A stretch of DNA of 64,000 nucleotides, from the NCBI GenBank assembly GCA_002825465.1, contig PJER01000005.1, positions 1-64,000 of the forward strand, given 5' to 3'. The position numbers and the translations under genes were made by a program. Under the pieces are notes generated by a model that was not told where the DNA came from, ran no database searches, and saw nothing but the letters and a program-made list of their open reading frames with translations. This DNA comes from Candidatus Thorarchaeota archaeon MP8T_1. GTDB taxonomy: Archaea > Asgardarchaeota > Thorarchaeia > Thorarchaeales > Thorarchaeaceae. Shown here piece after piece: positions 53,749-61,748 of the stretch (the stretch's first letter is position 1; the number at the start of each line of letters is the position of its first letter).

Positions 53749-54927
53749 CTAATCTTCTTCTTGTGTATCTGCCCTATCTGATAGGTTTAGAAACTCGGAT
53801 AAAGTGTGTTTACAATGTTTCATTGGAGGTTCTCCCTCTTTTAGTTCCAATGATTCTTGTGCAGTCATCCAGAGAGTTGGCATTGTTTCAATAGGTCGAT
53901 TCTCTTCAGGTCGCATTGATTTCTTTCGCTTTTTTATTGAATGTTCACTTTCTCCCTGCTCTTCACCTAGCGTTAACTCCATTGGTGTATTTGCCAATTT
54001 TACTGCCTCGAGAATATTGTGAATGTACAGATTTACAAAGAAATCAGAACTCCTCGGTGATGGAATCGGATTCATTTTCGAACATCCTTCGCAACTACAT
54101 TCATCGAATTTCACTTTACGCACTTGTTCACTCTTTGAACCAACCAGGTATCTTCTTCTAGCAGTAAGATAGAGTAATGTGGAAGTATCAACACTGTCCA
54201 CTCTAATTTTATGAAGATAATAATTCAAGAGATCCACTCGAGGTAAACCAAATATGTGCAGCCAATGTTCTTTGGTGAGGTCTCGAACAAATTTCAGAAC
54301 ATGCTCTAATTTCCTTTTATCATGATGATAGAGTGGTATTACTCCCCCAACCGCAAAGCGGGAAATATCGTACTCTCGATAGAAATCATATAGGTCTGTA
54401 ATTACAGCATCTGAATGGCCTTGAATCACTGCAATTACTTTAGACGGTGGGATTACCTCAAGAAGTTCTAGCAGATTTTCTTTGATTGTTGCAATCTTTG
54501 TAGTTACAGTCTGTTTGTCATCAAATGGAAGAACTATCTCATCTGGCGCGACAAAATAGTCTGCTCCTGAGAGTCTATATGCCTCGAAGATCTGCTTGTT
54601 TGATAATTCAATATCCACATCAATTCCTAACTCTTTCGCAATTCCCGCTTTCTTTGCTTCCATTTCAAAAACACCTGTATCTGCAACAAGTATATTCTCC
54701 TTAGGAAAGCCAAGTTCGATTAGCCCCTCTTTTAGTGTCTTTCCTGAATTCATTGTTTGATCTATCCAGAAGTCATTGGATCGATATACATCATAGGCTG
54801 TGAAGAGGACTGCCTGCGTATATTTCCATTTTATTAAAGGTTCATCTCTGAATAACGAGAGTGAACAAAAGTGATTCTTTGGGATGAGACGAGATAGTCT
54901 CATCTTCTTCTTACCATCTGCCCCCAT
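53749..54927 (-). CDS. tgtA: Archaeosine-type tRNA-guanine transglycosylase-like protein without PUA domain
   Basis: A 392-residue TIM-barrel protein of the TGT superfamily. Catalytic acids fit VADTGVFEME (D83) and the later VDSVDTSTLL; IQGHSDA, FAVGGVIPL and RRRYLVG match the archaeal TgtA order, and the zinc site is C277, C279, C282 and H303 (CSCEGC...IH). Archaeal TgtA inserts preQ0 at tRNA position 15 for archaeosine. The usual C-terminal PUA domains are replaced by about 75 polar residues, so it may be a split form or a paralogue acting on another nucleic acid. AGGTGAT precedes ATG 54927. Confidence 0.75.
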   Translation of the reverse strand: MGADGKKKMRLSRLIPKNHFCSLSLFRDEPLIKWKYTQAVLFTAYDVYRSNDFWIDQTMNSGKTLKEGLIELGFPKENILVADTGVFEMEAKKAGIAKELGIDVDIELSNKQIFEAYRLSGADYFVAPDEIVLPFDDKQTVTTKIATIKENLLELLEVIPPSKVIAVIQGHSDAVITDLYDFYREYDISRFAVGGVIPLYHHDKRKLEHVLKFVRDLTKEHWLHIFGLPRVDLLNYYLHKIRVDSVDTSTLLYLTARRRYLVGSKSEQVRKVKFDECSCEGCSKMNPIPSPRSSDFFVNLYIHNILEAVKLANTPMELTLGEEQGESEHSIKKRKKSMRPEENRPIETMPTLWMTAQESLELKEGEPPMKHCKHTLSEFLNLSDRADTQEED

Positions 54928-54956
54928 TGCAATCACCTGTTATTTGTGATACATAG

Positions 54957-54983
54957 TAGAGTAGTCACTCTATTCTATATAAA
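54957..54983 (-). promoter_or_regulatory. Consensus TATA box and palindrome of the TGT-like gene
   Basis: On the minus strand TTTATATA (54983-54976) is a consensus archaeal TATA box. Four bases later comes a perfect inverted repeat TAGAGT-GACT-ACTCTA (54972-54957), lying between the TATA box and the predicted transcription start near 54953. Its position would let a repressor block polymerase recruitment. The leader then holds AGGTGAT ahead of ATG 54927. Confidence 0.6.
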
Positions 54984-55066
54984 CCACCAAAATAGAAATT
55001 TCAAAGACATTACACGGTTCGTTAGACCTATAACTGAGTGAATTCAGGAATATTTGGGTCTATTAC

Positions 55067-55651
55067 ATGGGAAGTATATGGCTAAGCAAGAAGGCATTCT
55101 TGTATTTCGGTGGTGCTGCAATAATCCTAATCGGCGGGTTGATTGTAACTCTTTCACCATACAACTATTTTCTCTATTCGTTAAGCGAAAATCAACATAG
55201 ACCTTGGACGCAGAAGGATCCAGCAGGTGGATTCTATCCATCTCTTGAGGTGTCTGTATCTTTACGACCTGCAAACGATACAACATATGTGTATCTTGAT
55301 TTGGTATTTCAGAATAATGCCACAGATGAACTAACGTTTGTCAACATGTCGTTGTCTTCTGAAAATCAATTAATAGGTCCCAATACTGTAATTTACGAAT
55401 ATAGTGAAAATATAGATTTACCAATAGGCGAATACACTATTTGGTTTGATAGAGTAGAAGGTGCTGGGTTGATTGACCTTGGTCTACAACAAGCAAGTGA
55501 TGCACGTCTTTGGATTGTAACTGGCGGTTCTATGAATATCATTGGTATAATAATGGGTATTCTAGGTTACTTGGTTCCTGGTACTTTCTTACCATCAGAT
55601 AGTGATACTATCGTAGAATGGGGCTATGATAAAGAAGAATCTAGTCAATAG
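55067..55651 (+). CDS. Small exported protein with two hydrophobic ends
   Basis: A 194-residue protein. Segment 8-32 is an N-terminal anchor, followed by a beta-rich outside domain (for example TTYVYLDLVFQNNATDELTFVNMS and NIDLPIGEYTIWFDR) and a second hydrophobic stretch at about 155-178, then a 17-residue acidic tail likely inside. The layout resembles the protein at 51750 with an added second helix. No family recognised. ATG at 55067, divergent from the TGT-like gene. Confidence 0.55.
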   Translation: MGSIWLSKKAFLYFGGAAIILIGGLIVTLSPYNYFLYSLSENQHRPWTQKDPAGGFYPSLEVSVSLRPANDTTYVYLDLVFQNNATDELTFVNMSLSSENQLIGPNTVIYEYSENIDLPIGEYTIWFDRVEGAGLIDLGLQQASDARLWIVTGGSMNIIGIIMGILGYLVPGTFLPSDSDTIVEWGYDKEESSQ

Positions 55652-55704
55652 ATTCTTCCTCCTAATTTTTTCATGTAAATTATTTCTGGATAAATTGATT
55701 TTAT

Positions 55705-55757
55705 TTATGTACAATATTATGCGTACATAATAACGTGTACATAATAATGTATATATA
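55705..55757 (+). promoter_or_regulatory. Operator-like repeats and TATA box of the HTH gene
   Basis: TTATGTAC (55705-55712) is inverted relative to GTACATAA at 55723-55730. Two tandem 14-mers, GTACATAATAACGT (55723-55736) and GTACATAATAATGT (55737-55750), touch end to end. TATATATA (55750-55757) follows directly and places transcription start near 55780, leaving a leader of under ten bases before ATG 55788. The arrangement suggests several dimers binding upstream of and onto the TATA box, most simply the downstream HTH protein regulating itself. Confidence 0.65.
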
Positions 55758-55787
55758 TCTTCGATGCGCATTAGAATCTGAATTACC

Positions 55788-56117
55788 ATGTCTGTATCTC
55801 CGAATCTATCCAATTCACCGAAGATGTTCATAGCTATGAGCAAAGTAATTGAGGAGCTCAAGTCTGGTGCTCCAATGTCGATTGGGGAACTCTCTAAGAA
55901 ACTAAACATCGACCGTAGGACAGTTGGAAGAATCGTGGATATCCTTCTTGATGTTCAAGAAACTTTGGTTACTCAACAAATTAAAACTCGACGGGTTGGT
56001 CGACGTTTTCAGATAATATTTGAACAGCGAACAACACAGGCACGAAAGATCTTACAGGATGCTCAAAATGTTGTTCGTCGTAAGACTTCTTTTACTATTC
56101 TAAAGAGGAAGAAATAA
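55788..56117 (+). CDS. Winged-helix transcription regulator
   Basis: A 109-residue DNA-binding protein. Residues 28-50 (GAPMSIGELSKKLNIDRRTVGRI) form a helix-turn-helix with the second helix KLNIDRRTVGRIVDIL, preceded by a short helix and followed by a basic wing (TRRVGRRFQII) and a C-terminal helical tail. No ligand-binding domain is visible. It is translationally coupled to the next gene: its stop TAA shares its last A with ATG 56117. The repeats before it imply autoregulation. Confidence 0.75.
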   Translation: MSVSPNLSNSPKMFIAMSKVIEELKSGAPMSIGELSKKLNIDRRTVGRIVDILLDVQETLVTQQIKTRRVGRRFQIIFEQRTTQARKILQDAQNVVRRKTSFTILKRKK

Positions 56118-56647
56118 TGTCCAAGAGAATAGGCACAGTACTCACAGTACTATTTGGTATCTTAGCTGTAGGGACAAGTAGTCTTCTATGGCATATTTTT
56201 GGATTCCCAGCTTACATCCAGACTGTGGCGATTTTTATGGTTGCAGCGATAGGTGAGCATTTTGTGTCGGGAAAGGGTTACTATCATTATACAAATATTA
56301 ATGGTGTCTTCATTGGTCGAGTACCAACTTGGATTCCTCTCCTTTGGGTAGCAGTTATTCAAAGTTCTCTAATTGTTCCCCTATTGATTGGAACTAGTAT
56401 GATTGAAGCAATCACAATCTCTGGACTTCTTTGCTTCTCACTTGATTTCTATCTCCTCGAACCTCTCCTAAGTAGAAAATTAGGGATGTGGAGATGGACT
56501 GCAGTTGAGCATGGGTATTTTAGATTCATTCCAAAACAGGTGAATCGATTCACTGCACCTTTTGGAAATTATTTGACTTGGCTAATCTTCCCTATTGTAA
56601 TTAATTCGTTTCTGAGATATATGGTGATTCTACAATTGCTCACGTAG
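56117..56647 (+). CDS. Membrane protein resembling carotenoid hydratase CruF (DUF422)
   Basis: A 176-residue protein with about five helices. YYHYTNINGVFIGRVPTWIPL (residues 54-74), LDFYLLEPLLSRKLGMWRW and the final NYLTWLIFP resemble the conserved Y-x-Y, VPxxIPxxW, LDxxxDPxxxxxGxWxW and NxxGW elements of DUF422/CruF-type carotenoid-modifying membrane proteins. It is shorter than those (about 230-290), so the match is partial. Coupled to the HTH gene in a TAATG overlap, which suggests regulated expression. No carotenoid genes are adjacent. Confidence 0.5.
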   Translation: MSKRIGTVLTVLFGILAVGTSSLLWHIFGFPAYIQTVAIFMVAAIGEHFVSGKGYYHYTNINGVFIGRVPTWIPLLWVAVIQSSLIVPLLIGTSMIEAITISGLLCFSLDFYLLEPLLSRKLGMWRWTAVEHGYFRFIPKQVNRFTAPFGNYLTWLIFPIVINSFLRYMVILQLLT

Positions 56648-56734
56648 GTCACCCTATTTTTCATGCCGACTTAGTGTTACGTCGGAATAACGTAGGTTGT
56701 ACACAATCTCTTGTTCAATTGCTGTAGTGATAAC

Positions 56735-56983
56735 ATGTTGAGGCCTATGGAAACTGAAGAAATGAAATGGCTGCTGAAAGGGAAGATTGTGACCGACTTT
56801 AGAGGCTTCCCACTGGGAAGAGTGAAAAAGATATGGTACGACGATAATGACGGGCCATTAGTCATAGTAGAGCGAGGAGTAGATTCCGAAGCGAAAATGA
56901 ATTCTTGGGAAGCAATACCTTTGAGAGCAGTGGATTCGGTTTCTGAACATGTACGACTAAAACCTCCGACATTTGCTGAGTGA
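56735..56983 (+). CDS. PRC-barrel domain protein
   Basis: An 82-residue protein made of one PRC-barrel: MKWLLKGKIVTDFRGFPLGRVKKIWYD, then GPLVIVERG and ending with the short hydrophobic AIPLRAVDSVSEHVRL. PRC-barrels are small beta-barrels in photosynthetic reaction centres, RimM and archaeal division protein CdpB; a free-standing one may bind a partner protein or RNA. ATG 56735 chosen, with ATG 56747 and TTG 56711 as alternatives. It is followed closely by a thioredoxin-like gene in the same direction. Confidence 0.7.
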   Translation: MLRPMETEEMKWLLKGKIVTDFRGFPLGRVKKIWYDDNDGPLVIVERGVDSEAKMNSWEAIPLRAVDSVSEHVRLKPPTFAE

Positions 56984-57012
56984 GAATATGCCTATATTGG
57001 GGTGTTTCGAGA

Positions 57013-57348
57013 ATGTTACAGAAAATCAACTCAGACTTGGAAAAAATCGGAAATCTAGAATTTCGTAAGGATGAATCTGCAAAAATGCGTATCGATGTCT
57101 TCACAAGCAAACACTGCTCGTTTTGTGATGAAGCATTGAATATTGTTCGCTCTGCTGCTGGGAGAATAACATACTTGGAACATCCTGTAAACGTGGTTGA
57201 AACTTCTGTTGATAAGCATCCAGAATTAATTGAAGCATACAATCTTGTGGCTCTTCCATTGATCCAGGTCGGACGGTCACAAATTATTGGATTGCCAAAC
57301 TTAGAAGATGTAGAGCGACTTATTCATGATACTATTATCATGGAATGA
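57013..57348 (+). CDS. Glutaredoxin/thioredoxin-like protein with CSFC
   Basis: A 111-residue thioredoxin-fold protein. KMRIDVFTSKHCSFCDEALNI gives the first strand and the active CSFC (C35, C38); the cis-proline region reads VALPLIQVG (P then LPNLEDVE). That matches small archaeal glutaredoxin-like thiol-disulfide proteins. The first 20 residues are an extra helix. ATG 57013 is preferred to GTG 56980, which overlaps the previous stop. Probably co-transcribed with the PRC-barrel gene. Confidence 0.75.
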   Translation: MLQKINSDLEKIGNLEFRKDESAKMRIDVFTSKHCSFCDEALNIVRSAAGRITYLEHPVNVVETSVDKHPELIEAYNLVALPLIQVGRSQIIGLPNLEDVERLIHDTIIME

Positions 57349-57351
57349 GAA

Positions 57352-58104
57352 TTAAAATTTCAGACCAAGAATTCGCCACGCATTTTCTCTCATGACTAAT
57401 CTGCGAGTTTCAATGTCCAGATCTATAAGATTCAAGGCTCCCATCATATCTACATATTGACTATGGTATCCCGAACCAAAGACCAGTTTTGTAACTCCGA
57501 TGTCTTGAGCAAGTGCATCAAGAAATACTCGCAAGGGCGACTCAACCAATTTGATGAAAGTTGCTGAGAGTTCTAGCCAGATATTCGGACGAGATATCAA
57601 AGGAATCAATTGAGGAAAGCCAAACAATCCTCCAAGACCAAGAACTACAAACTTACCTTCCTTGTATTCAGCTGAGGTAGCATCAAGAAAAATAATGTCC
57701 TCACTTGTCATATTTTTATTTTGAAAGAAGATTGGCATATCTTGGGCAACTGCATTATGAATCAATACTCTTACAGCTGGATCACTGGGATGATATGATT
57801 CTCTATTGAGGACCAATGCACAGCATCCCTTCTCTACATATTCTGTAAGCTCATCTACGGCTGTATTCATAGGACGAGGTGAAATTGAACAGGCAGTATA
57901 TAATCTGTCTGGATAGATTTCTGCTGCTTTCACGTAGAGATCCGTATCAATCTGAGGTAAATCTGGAATAAGAACCGCCTGGTCAATAGCAAACATGTCC
58001 ATTCTTGAAATTAACATATCTACATGCTCTATTAGGTTATACTCATTCACACTGAGAACTTCATTTGGACTATTTCCCAGATGTGTATGAATATCAGTTG
58101 TCAT
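57352..58104 (-). CDS. Amidohydrolase_2-type metal-dependent hydrolase
   Basis: A 250-residue TIM-barrel protein of the Amidohydro_2 group (PF04909-like). DIHTHLG at the start gives the first metal histidines, and FGSGYHSQY near the C-terminus aligns with the usual FGSDYP-type end, but with Gly in place of the metal-binding Asp. The middle has FFQNKN and VLGLGGLFGF, where a His is expected, so the site may be partly degenerate. GAGGAATTGGT is a good ribosome site for ATG 58104. It lies 4 bases from the convergent thioredoxin-like gene. Confidence 0.7.
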   Translation of the reverse strand: MTTDIHTHLGNSPNEVLSVNEYNLIEHVDMLISRMDMFAIDQAVLIPDLPQIDTDLYVKAAEIYPDRLYTACSISPRPMNTAVDELTEYVEKGCCALVLNRESYHPSDPAVRVLIHNAVAQDMPIFFQNKNMTSEDIIFLDATSAEYKEGKFVVLGLGGLFGFPQLIPLISRPNIWLELSATFIKLVESPLRVFLDALAQDIGVTKLVFGSGYHSQYVDMMGALNLIDLDIETRRLVMRENAWRILGLKF

Positions 58105-58217
58105 ACCAATTCCTCGTGATGCACTCATTCATGAGTGAAAGTTGCTTTTCAGTTAATGTACGATGTGTACCATAGATTTAGCACTATGTCTATATGGTAA
58201 GTCAAACATATTAAGAA

Positions 58218-58850
58218 ATGAGAATAGTGACCGAAGACAAAGAAGACAAATATCTTACTCTGGAAAAGCGGCTAAGGCAAATTGCACATGATATTCAACA
58301 TGATAGGTTCATGCTCATGGAGTATCTAGGTCCTGTAGTTGATGGTTGTCGGGCCGCATTGAATGTGAGTCTCGAACGTGCTCAAGTCCTGAATGAAATC
58401 TCTGAAAGCGAGTTTGAAGAATACATGGGTACCACTGATGATTCATTCAAGGAGGTTGGAATATGTTTCAGAACAACTGATTCAGACGAACAGGTGTCAA
58501 TTGTTTTCTCGAAAAGTAAACCAGAAGTCTTTGATGAATGTGTTGAATCTAGTGTAGTTATTAGTGGCGATCTTAAAACACTCTTAACTGCTCTCGATAG
58601 TGACTCCAAGGTCTCACCTCCCGACCTTTTAGGAGACAAGATTGAGATAGAGGGAGAGGATTCCTTGGATGTAGTTCAAGGTTTAGGACTTCTTTGTTAT
58701 CCTCAATTGCTACGTGTTGCAAGATCGGGGATTGATCCCTCCTCTCTTCTTTCTGAAGATGCTGATACTATCATTATGGCAACTGCATCTGATCTAGTTG
58801 TTAAGATGATTCGTAAATGGATTGATATGCAGTTGGCCTTAGAATCCTAG
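58218..58850 (+). CDS. Uncharacterised protein with SCP2-like middle
   Basis: A 210-residue soluble protein. A charged helical N-terminus (KYLTLEKRLRQIAHDIQ) leads to a domain whose VVISGDLKTLLTALDSD, KIEIEGEDSLDVVQGL and flanking strands resemble the end of an SCP2 sterol-carrier domain (V-x-GD-xTL ... L-x-GDxxA). It would bind a lipid or fatty acyl group, but the similarity is weak. ATG at 58218. It converges on the histone-deacetylase homologue in a CTAG overlap. Confidence 0.5.
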   Translation: MRIVTEDKEDKYLTLEKRLRQIAHDIQHDRFMLMEYLGPVVDGCRAALNVSLERAQVLNEISESEFEEYMGTTDDSFKEVGICFRTTDSDEQVSIVFSKSKPEVFDECVESSVVISGDLKTLLTALDSDSKVSPPDLLGDKIEIEGEDSLDVVQGLGLLCYPQLLRVARSGIDPSSLLSEDADTIIMATASDLVVKMIRKWIDMQLALES

Positions 58851-59992
58851 ATTCCATGGTAAGGAAAGACAAGTTCCTTTACTCTCCTAATCACCCTTTC
58901 TAAATCGAGAGAAACCTCTTCTCGTGAGAAATACATCTGAACCACATCTTCCTCATCACGAATCTTATCGGGGCAATTAGAGAAACCAAGTTCTTCACAT
59001 GATATTTTGAATTCATCAGGAATATTCTCTGGGATTTTCTCATCAAGAATTGTAGCGAGGAATAATGTCCACAATCTTGCGACATTTATTGGATTGTACC
59101 CTCCTCCACCAACTGCCAACCAACCTAATTTGCATAGGTCCGAAGACAGGTCTCTTAAACCACTCAGCACTGTTTCATACCCATGAGATGTATATGCAAG
59201 ATGTGCAAGAGGATCCATATAATGACCATCAACCCCTAATTGGGTTACAAGGAGTTCTGGTTTATAGGACTCCATAAGCGGTACAACAATTTCGTTGTAA
59301 ATCTTGATTAACTCAAGACTTCCCGCTCCGGGTATTACTGGGACATTTACAGAATAACCCGTACCCTCTGCTCCGCCTGTTTCATAGACAAATCCTGTAC
59401 CGGGAAACAGTGTCTTTCCGGTTTGATGAATGGAGATGGTAAGAACATCTTTTGATCGGTAAAATGCATTTTGAACACCGTCTCCATGGTGGGCATCTAT
59501 ATCGAAATATAGGACCTTGCAATCCTTCTTTTTCTGTAGATAGTTTATAGCAATAGCTACGTCGTTAAAGATACAAAAACCTGAGGCTGCATCACGATGT
59601 GCATGATGCAAACCTCCCGATATAACGAATGCATTGGACCTTCCGCTCATTATTCGTTTCATTCCATCGAGAGTGGCTCCAACATATTTTGCACCTGTTT
59701 CGTAAATTTTTGGAAATACAGGATTGTCTGGTGTACCAATTCCATGTCTAAAATCAGAGCATAATTCCTCTCCACATCTCTTTACCGAGTCTATATATTC
59801 GGTCGAATGGAATAGTTCAAGATCTTGTCTTGAAGCTGGTGTAGGTTCAAAGACATCTACTTTATCGAGTAAGCCTAACTGCTTGGATAGTAAATATGTT
59901 AGTTTCAAGCGTTCTGGCTTCAATGGATGTTCTTCACTGAATTCATACTCAAGCAGCGAATCCGAATATGGGTATACTAGTTTACCTCTCAT
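58847..59992 (-). CDS. Histone deacetylase family protein (AcuC/HDAC-like)
   Basis: A 381-residue zinc deacetylase of the arginase/HDAC fold. The active site is complete: GGLHHAH (H129, H130), YFDIDAHHGDG (metal ligands D166 and H168), LGVDGH (D255) and the catalytic tyrosine Y299 in GGGGYNP. Archaeal members deacetylate proteins, polyamines or acetoin-related substrates; sequence alone does not separate these. The first 60 residues contain the class-typical HPLKPERL. ATG at 59992, with a possible A+T-rich TATA about 55 bases upstream. It is followed by a 4-base convergent overlap. Confidence 0.9.
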   Translation of the reverse strand: MRGKLVYPYSDSLLEYEFSEEHPLKPERLKLTYLLSKQLGLLDKVDVFEPTPASRQDLELFHSTEYIDSVKRCGEELCSDFRHGIGTPDNPVFPKIYETGAKYVGATLDGMKRIMSGRSNAFVISGGLHHAHRDAASGFCIFNDVAIAINYLQKKKDCKVLYFDIDAHHGDGVQNAFYRSKDVLTISIHQTGKTLFPGTGFVYETGGAEGTGYSVNVPVIPGAGSLELIKIYNEIVVPLMESYKPELLVTQLGVDGHYMDPLAHLAYTSHGYETVLSGLRDLSSDLCKLGWLAVGGGGYNPINVARLWTLFLATILDEKIPENIPDEFKISCEELGFSNCPDKIRDEEDVVQMYFSREEVSLDLERVIRRVKELVFPYHGI

Positions 59993-60170
59993 CTTCTAAC
60001 GCCTTATCTCTTCTCTACATATCCCTTTCGCATGGGTTTGAATATTATTGCTTTGATAGAATTGAATTCATGATTTCATTCAAAATGATCTGAATAGCCT
60101 TCATTTAGTGATTAATCAGTTACATTGTAGAAGGAGAATTGGAAGAGGTTTCTTTGTCAATAGTTTTGCA

Positions 60171-61724
60171 TCAGTACCATTCAATTGTCCCAGGTGGTTT
60201 TGAGGTAAGATCATATACAACCCGGTTGATACCCTTCACTTCATTTGCAATTCTCGACGCTGCTAAGAGAAGAGTTTCCCAAGGTGGTGTACTAACTGAG
60301 GCAGTCATTGCATCTTTACTTTCAACCATCCTAATGACAATTGCTTGATCGTAAGTCCTCTCATCTCCCATTACTCCAACTGTGCGTACAGGAAGAAGAA
60401 CACAGAATGATTGCCAAATCACGTCGTAAAATTGTTGATTCTCTATTACACTCTGCAATATTTTATCAGCATGGCGCAGAATGGAAAGTTGTTCTCGTGT
60501 TACAGGACCACCTATTCTGATTGCTAGCGATGGTCCTGGAAACGGCTGTCTTGTAATCATTTTGCTTGGGATTCCTAAAGATTGACCAACTTTACGAACT
60601 TCATCTTTATACAGGTCTTTAAGGGGTTCCACAAGTCTGAGTTTCATCCAGTGCGGGAGTCTTACATTATGATGACTCTTGATAACAGATGTTGATTTAC
60701 CTGTAGCAGCACTCTCGACTCTATCAGGGTAGATTGTTCCTTGACCTAGGTACTCGAATTCTCCAAATTCCTTTTCAAGTTCCTTTGCCTTACGCTCGAA
60801 AACTTCAATGAACTTGTTAGCAATGACAGTTCGTTTCTCTTCAGGATCTTCTATTCCTTCTAGTGCATCGATGAATTCATGCGAGGCATCAACTAAAGAG
60901 AAGTTAACAAATCCCATTTCGTGAAAAGCTGTAACTACTTCCTCCCTCTCATTTTCTCTAAGAAGCCCATTATCAACAAATACACAGAAGAGTCTCTCAC
61001 CAATTGCTTGTTGGATCAGGTACGCGGCAACTGTTGAGTCTACACCTCCACTTGTTCCCATCAGAACTCTAGAATCTCCCACAGTTGTGTTGATGTAATT
61101 TATTATTTCGGATATCTGATATGTTGGTTTCCAATGACTTTGATATCCGCAGATATCTCTAAGGAACGTTCTCAATATTGAAAGACCATTTGGTGTATGA
61201 GTTACCTCTGGATGAAATTGAACTCCGAAAATCGATGCATCAGAATTAGTAAATGATGCTATTCTATTCTTTCCACTAATTACAAGTGGCTTGAACCCAT
61301 CTGGGAGTACACTAACTTCATCACTGTGACTCATCCAAACCTTCTGATTCTTCTTGAGACCATTAACAAGGATGGAAGAATTTACTACTTCAATATCTGT
61401 CTGACCGTATTCAGGATTTCCACCTGGTGAAAGAATACCTCCAAAATAGACAGCTAATAGTTGGTGACCAAAACAGATGCCGAGAATCTTAATCTTGTGT
61501 GTTAATATCTTATTGAGGTTCGCTGAAAAAATAGAATTTGTATCTTCTTGGGTAACAGTACGTGGACCGCCAGATAAGATAATGCCCTTAACCCCTTTGA
61601 GAAGATTATCATTCATCAAAATGTCTTGAGGGATAATCTCTGCGTAAACACCTAATTCTCGACAGCGTCTAGATATTAGATGTGTATATTGGCCACCGTA
61701 ATCAACAACTAGTACTCTCTCGAT
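60171..61724 (-). CDS. guaA: GMP synthase (glutamine-hydrolysing), fused; start codon unresolved
   Basis: A single-chain GMP synthase of about 517 residues turning XMP and glutamine to GMP. The class I amidotransferase part has GGQYTHLISRRCRELGV, GICFGHQLLA (C84) and VQFHPEV; the ATP-pyrophosphatase has SGGVDS and the dimer domain. The frame upstream of an internal ATG (61619) clearly encodes the normal GMPS N-terminus back to DYGGQYTHLI, but it holds no ATG, GTG or TTG. ATC 61724 is the only near-cognate there, 17 bases from GGGAGG. TTG 61738, well placed, is in another frame. Last gene of purM-purD-guaA. Confidence 0.88.
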   Translation of the reverse strand: MERVLVVDYGGQYTHLISRRCRELGVYAEIIPQDILMNDNLLKGVKGIILSGGPRTVTQEDTNSIFSANLNKILTHKIKILGICFGHQLLAVYFGGILSPGGNPEYGQTDIEVVNSSILVNGLKKNQKVWMSHSDEVSVLPDGFKPLVISGKNRIASFTNSDASIFGVQFHPEVTHTPNGLSILRTFLRDICGYQSHWKPTYQISEIINYINTTVGDSRVLMGTSGGVDSTVAAYLIQQAIGERLFCVFVDNGLLRENEREEVVTAFHEMGFVNFSLVDASHEFIDALEGIEDPEEKRTVIANKFIEVFERKAKELEKEFGEFEYLGQGTIYPDRVESAATGKSTSVIKSHHNVRLPHWMKLRLVEPLKDLYKDEVRKVGQSLGIPSKMITRQPFPGPSLAIRIGGPVTREQLSILRHADKILQSVIENQQFYDVIWQSFCVLLPVRTVGVMGDERTYDQAIVIRMVESKDAMTASVSTPPWETLLLAASRIANEVKGINRVVYDLTSKPPGTIEWY

Positions 61725-61748
61725 TTCTGTAAATTCAAGTTCCTCCCT

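Noticed and set aside
53749..54927. DNA 7-deazaguanine modification system with DpdA
   Set aside because: No other dpd genes (DpdB, DpdC or similar) are near, and the motifs follow archaeal TgtA more closely.
61715..61721. GA repeat as a phase-variation switch
   Set aside because: Three units are too short for efficient slippage and guaA is a housekeeping gene; an indel in the sequence is more likely, so it is listed only as a possibility.
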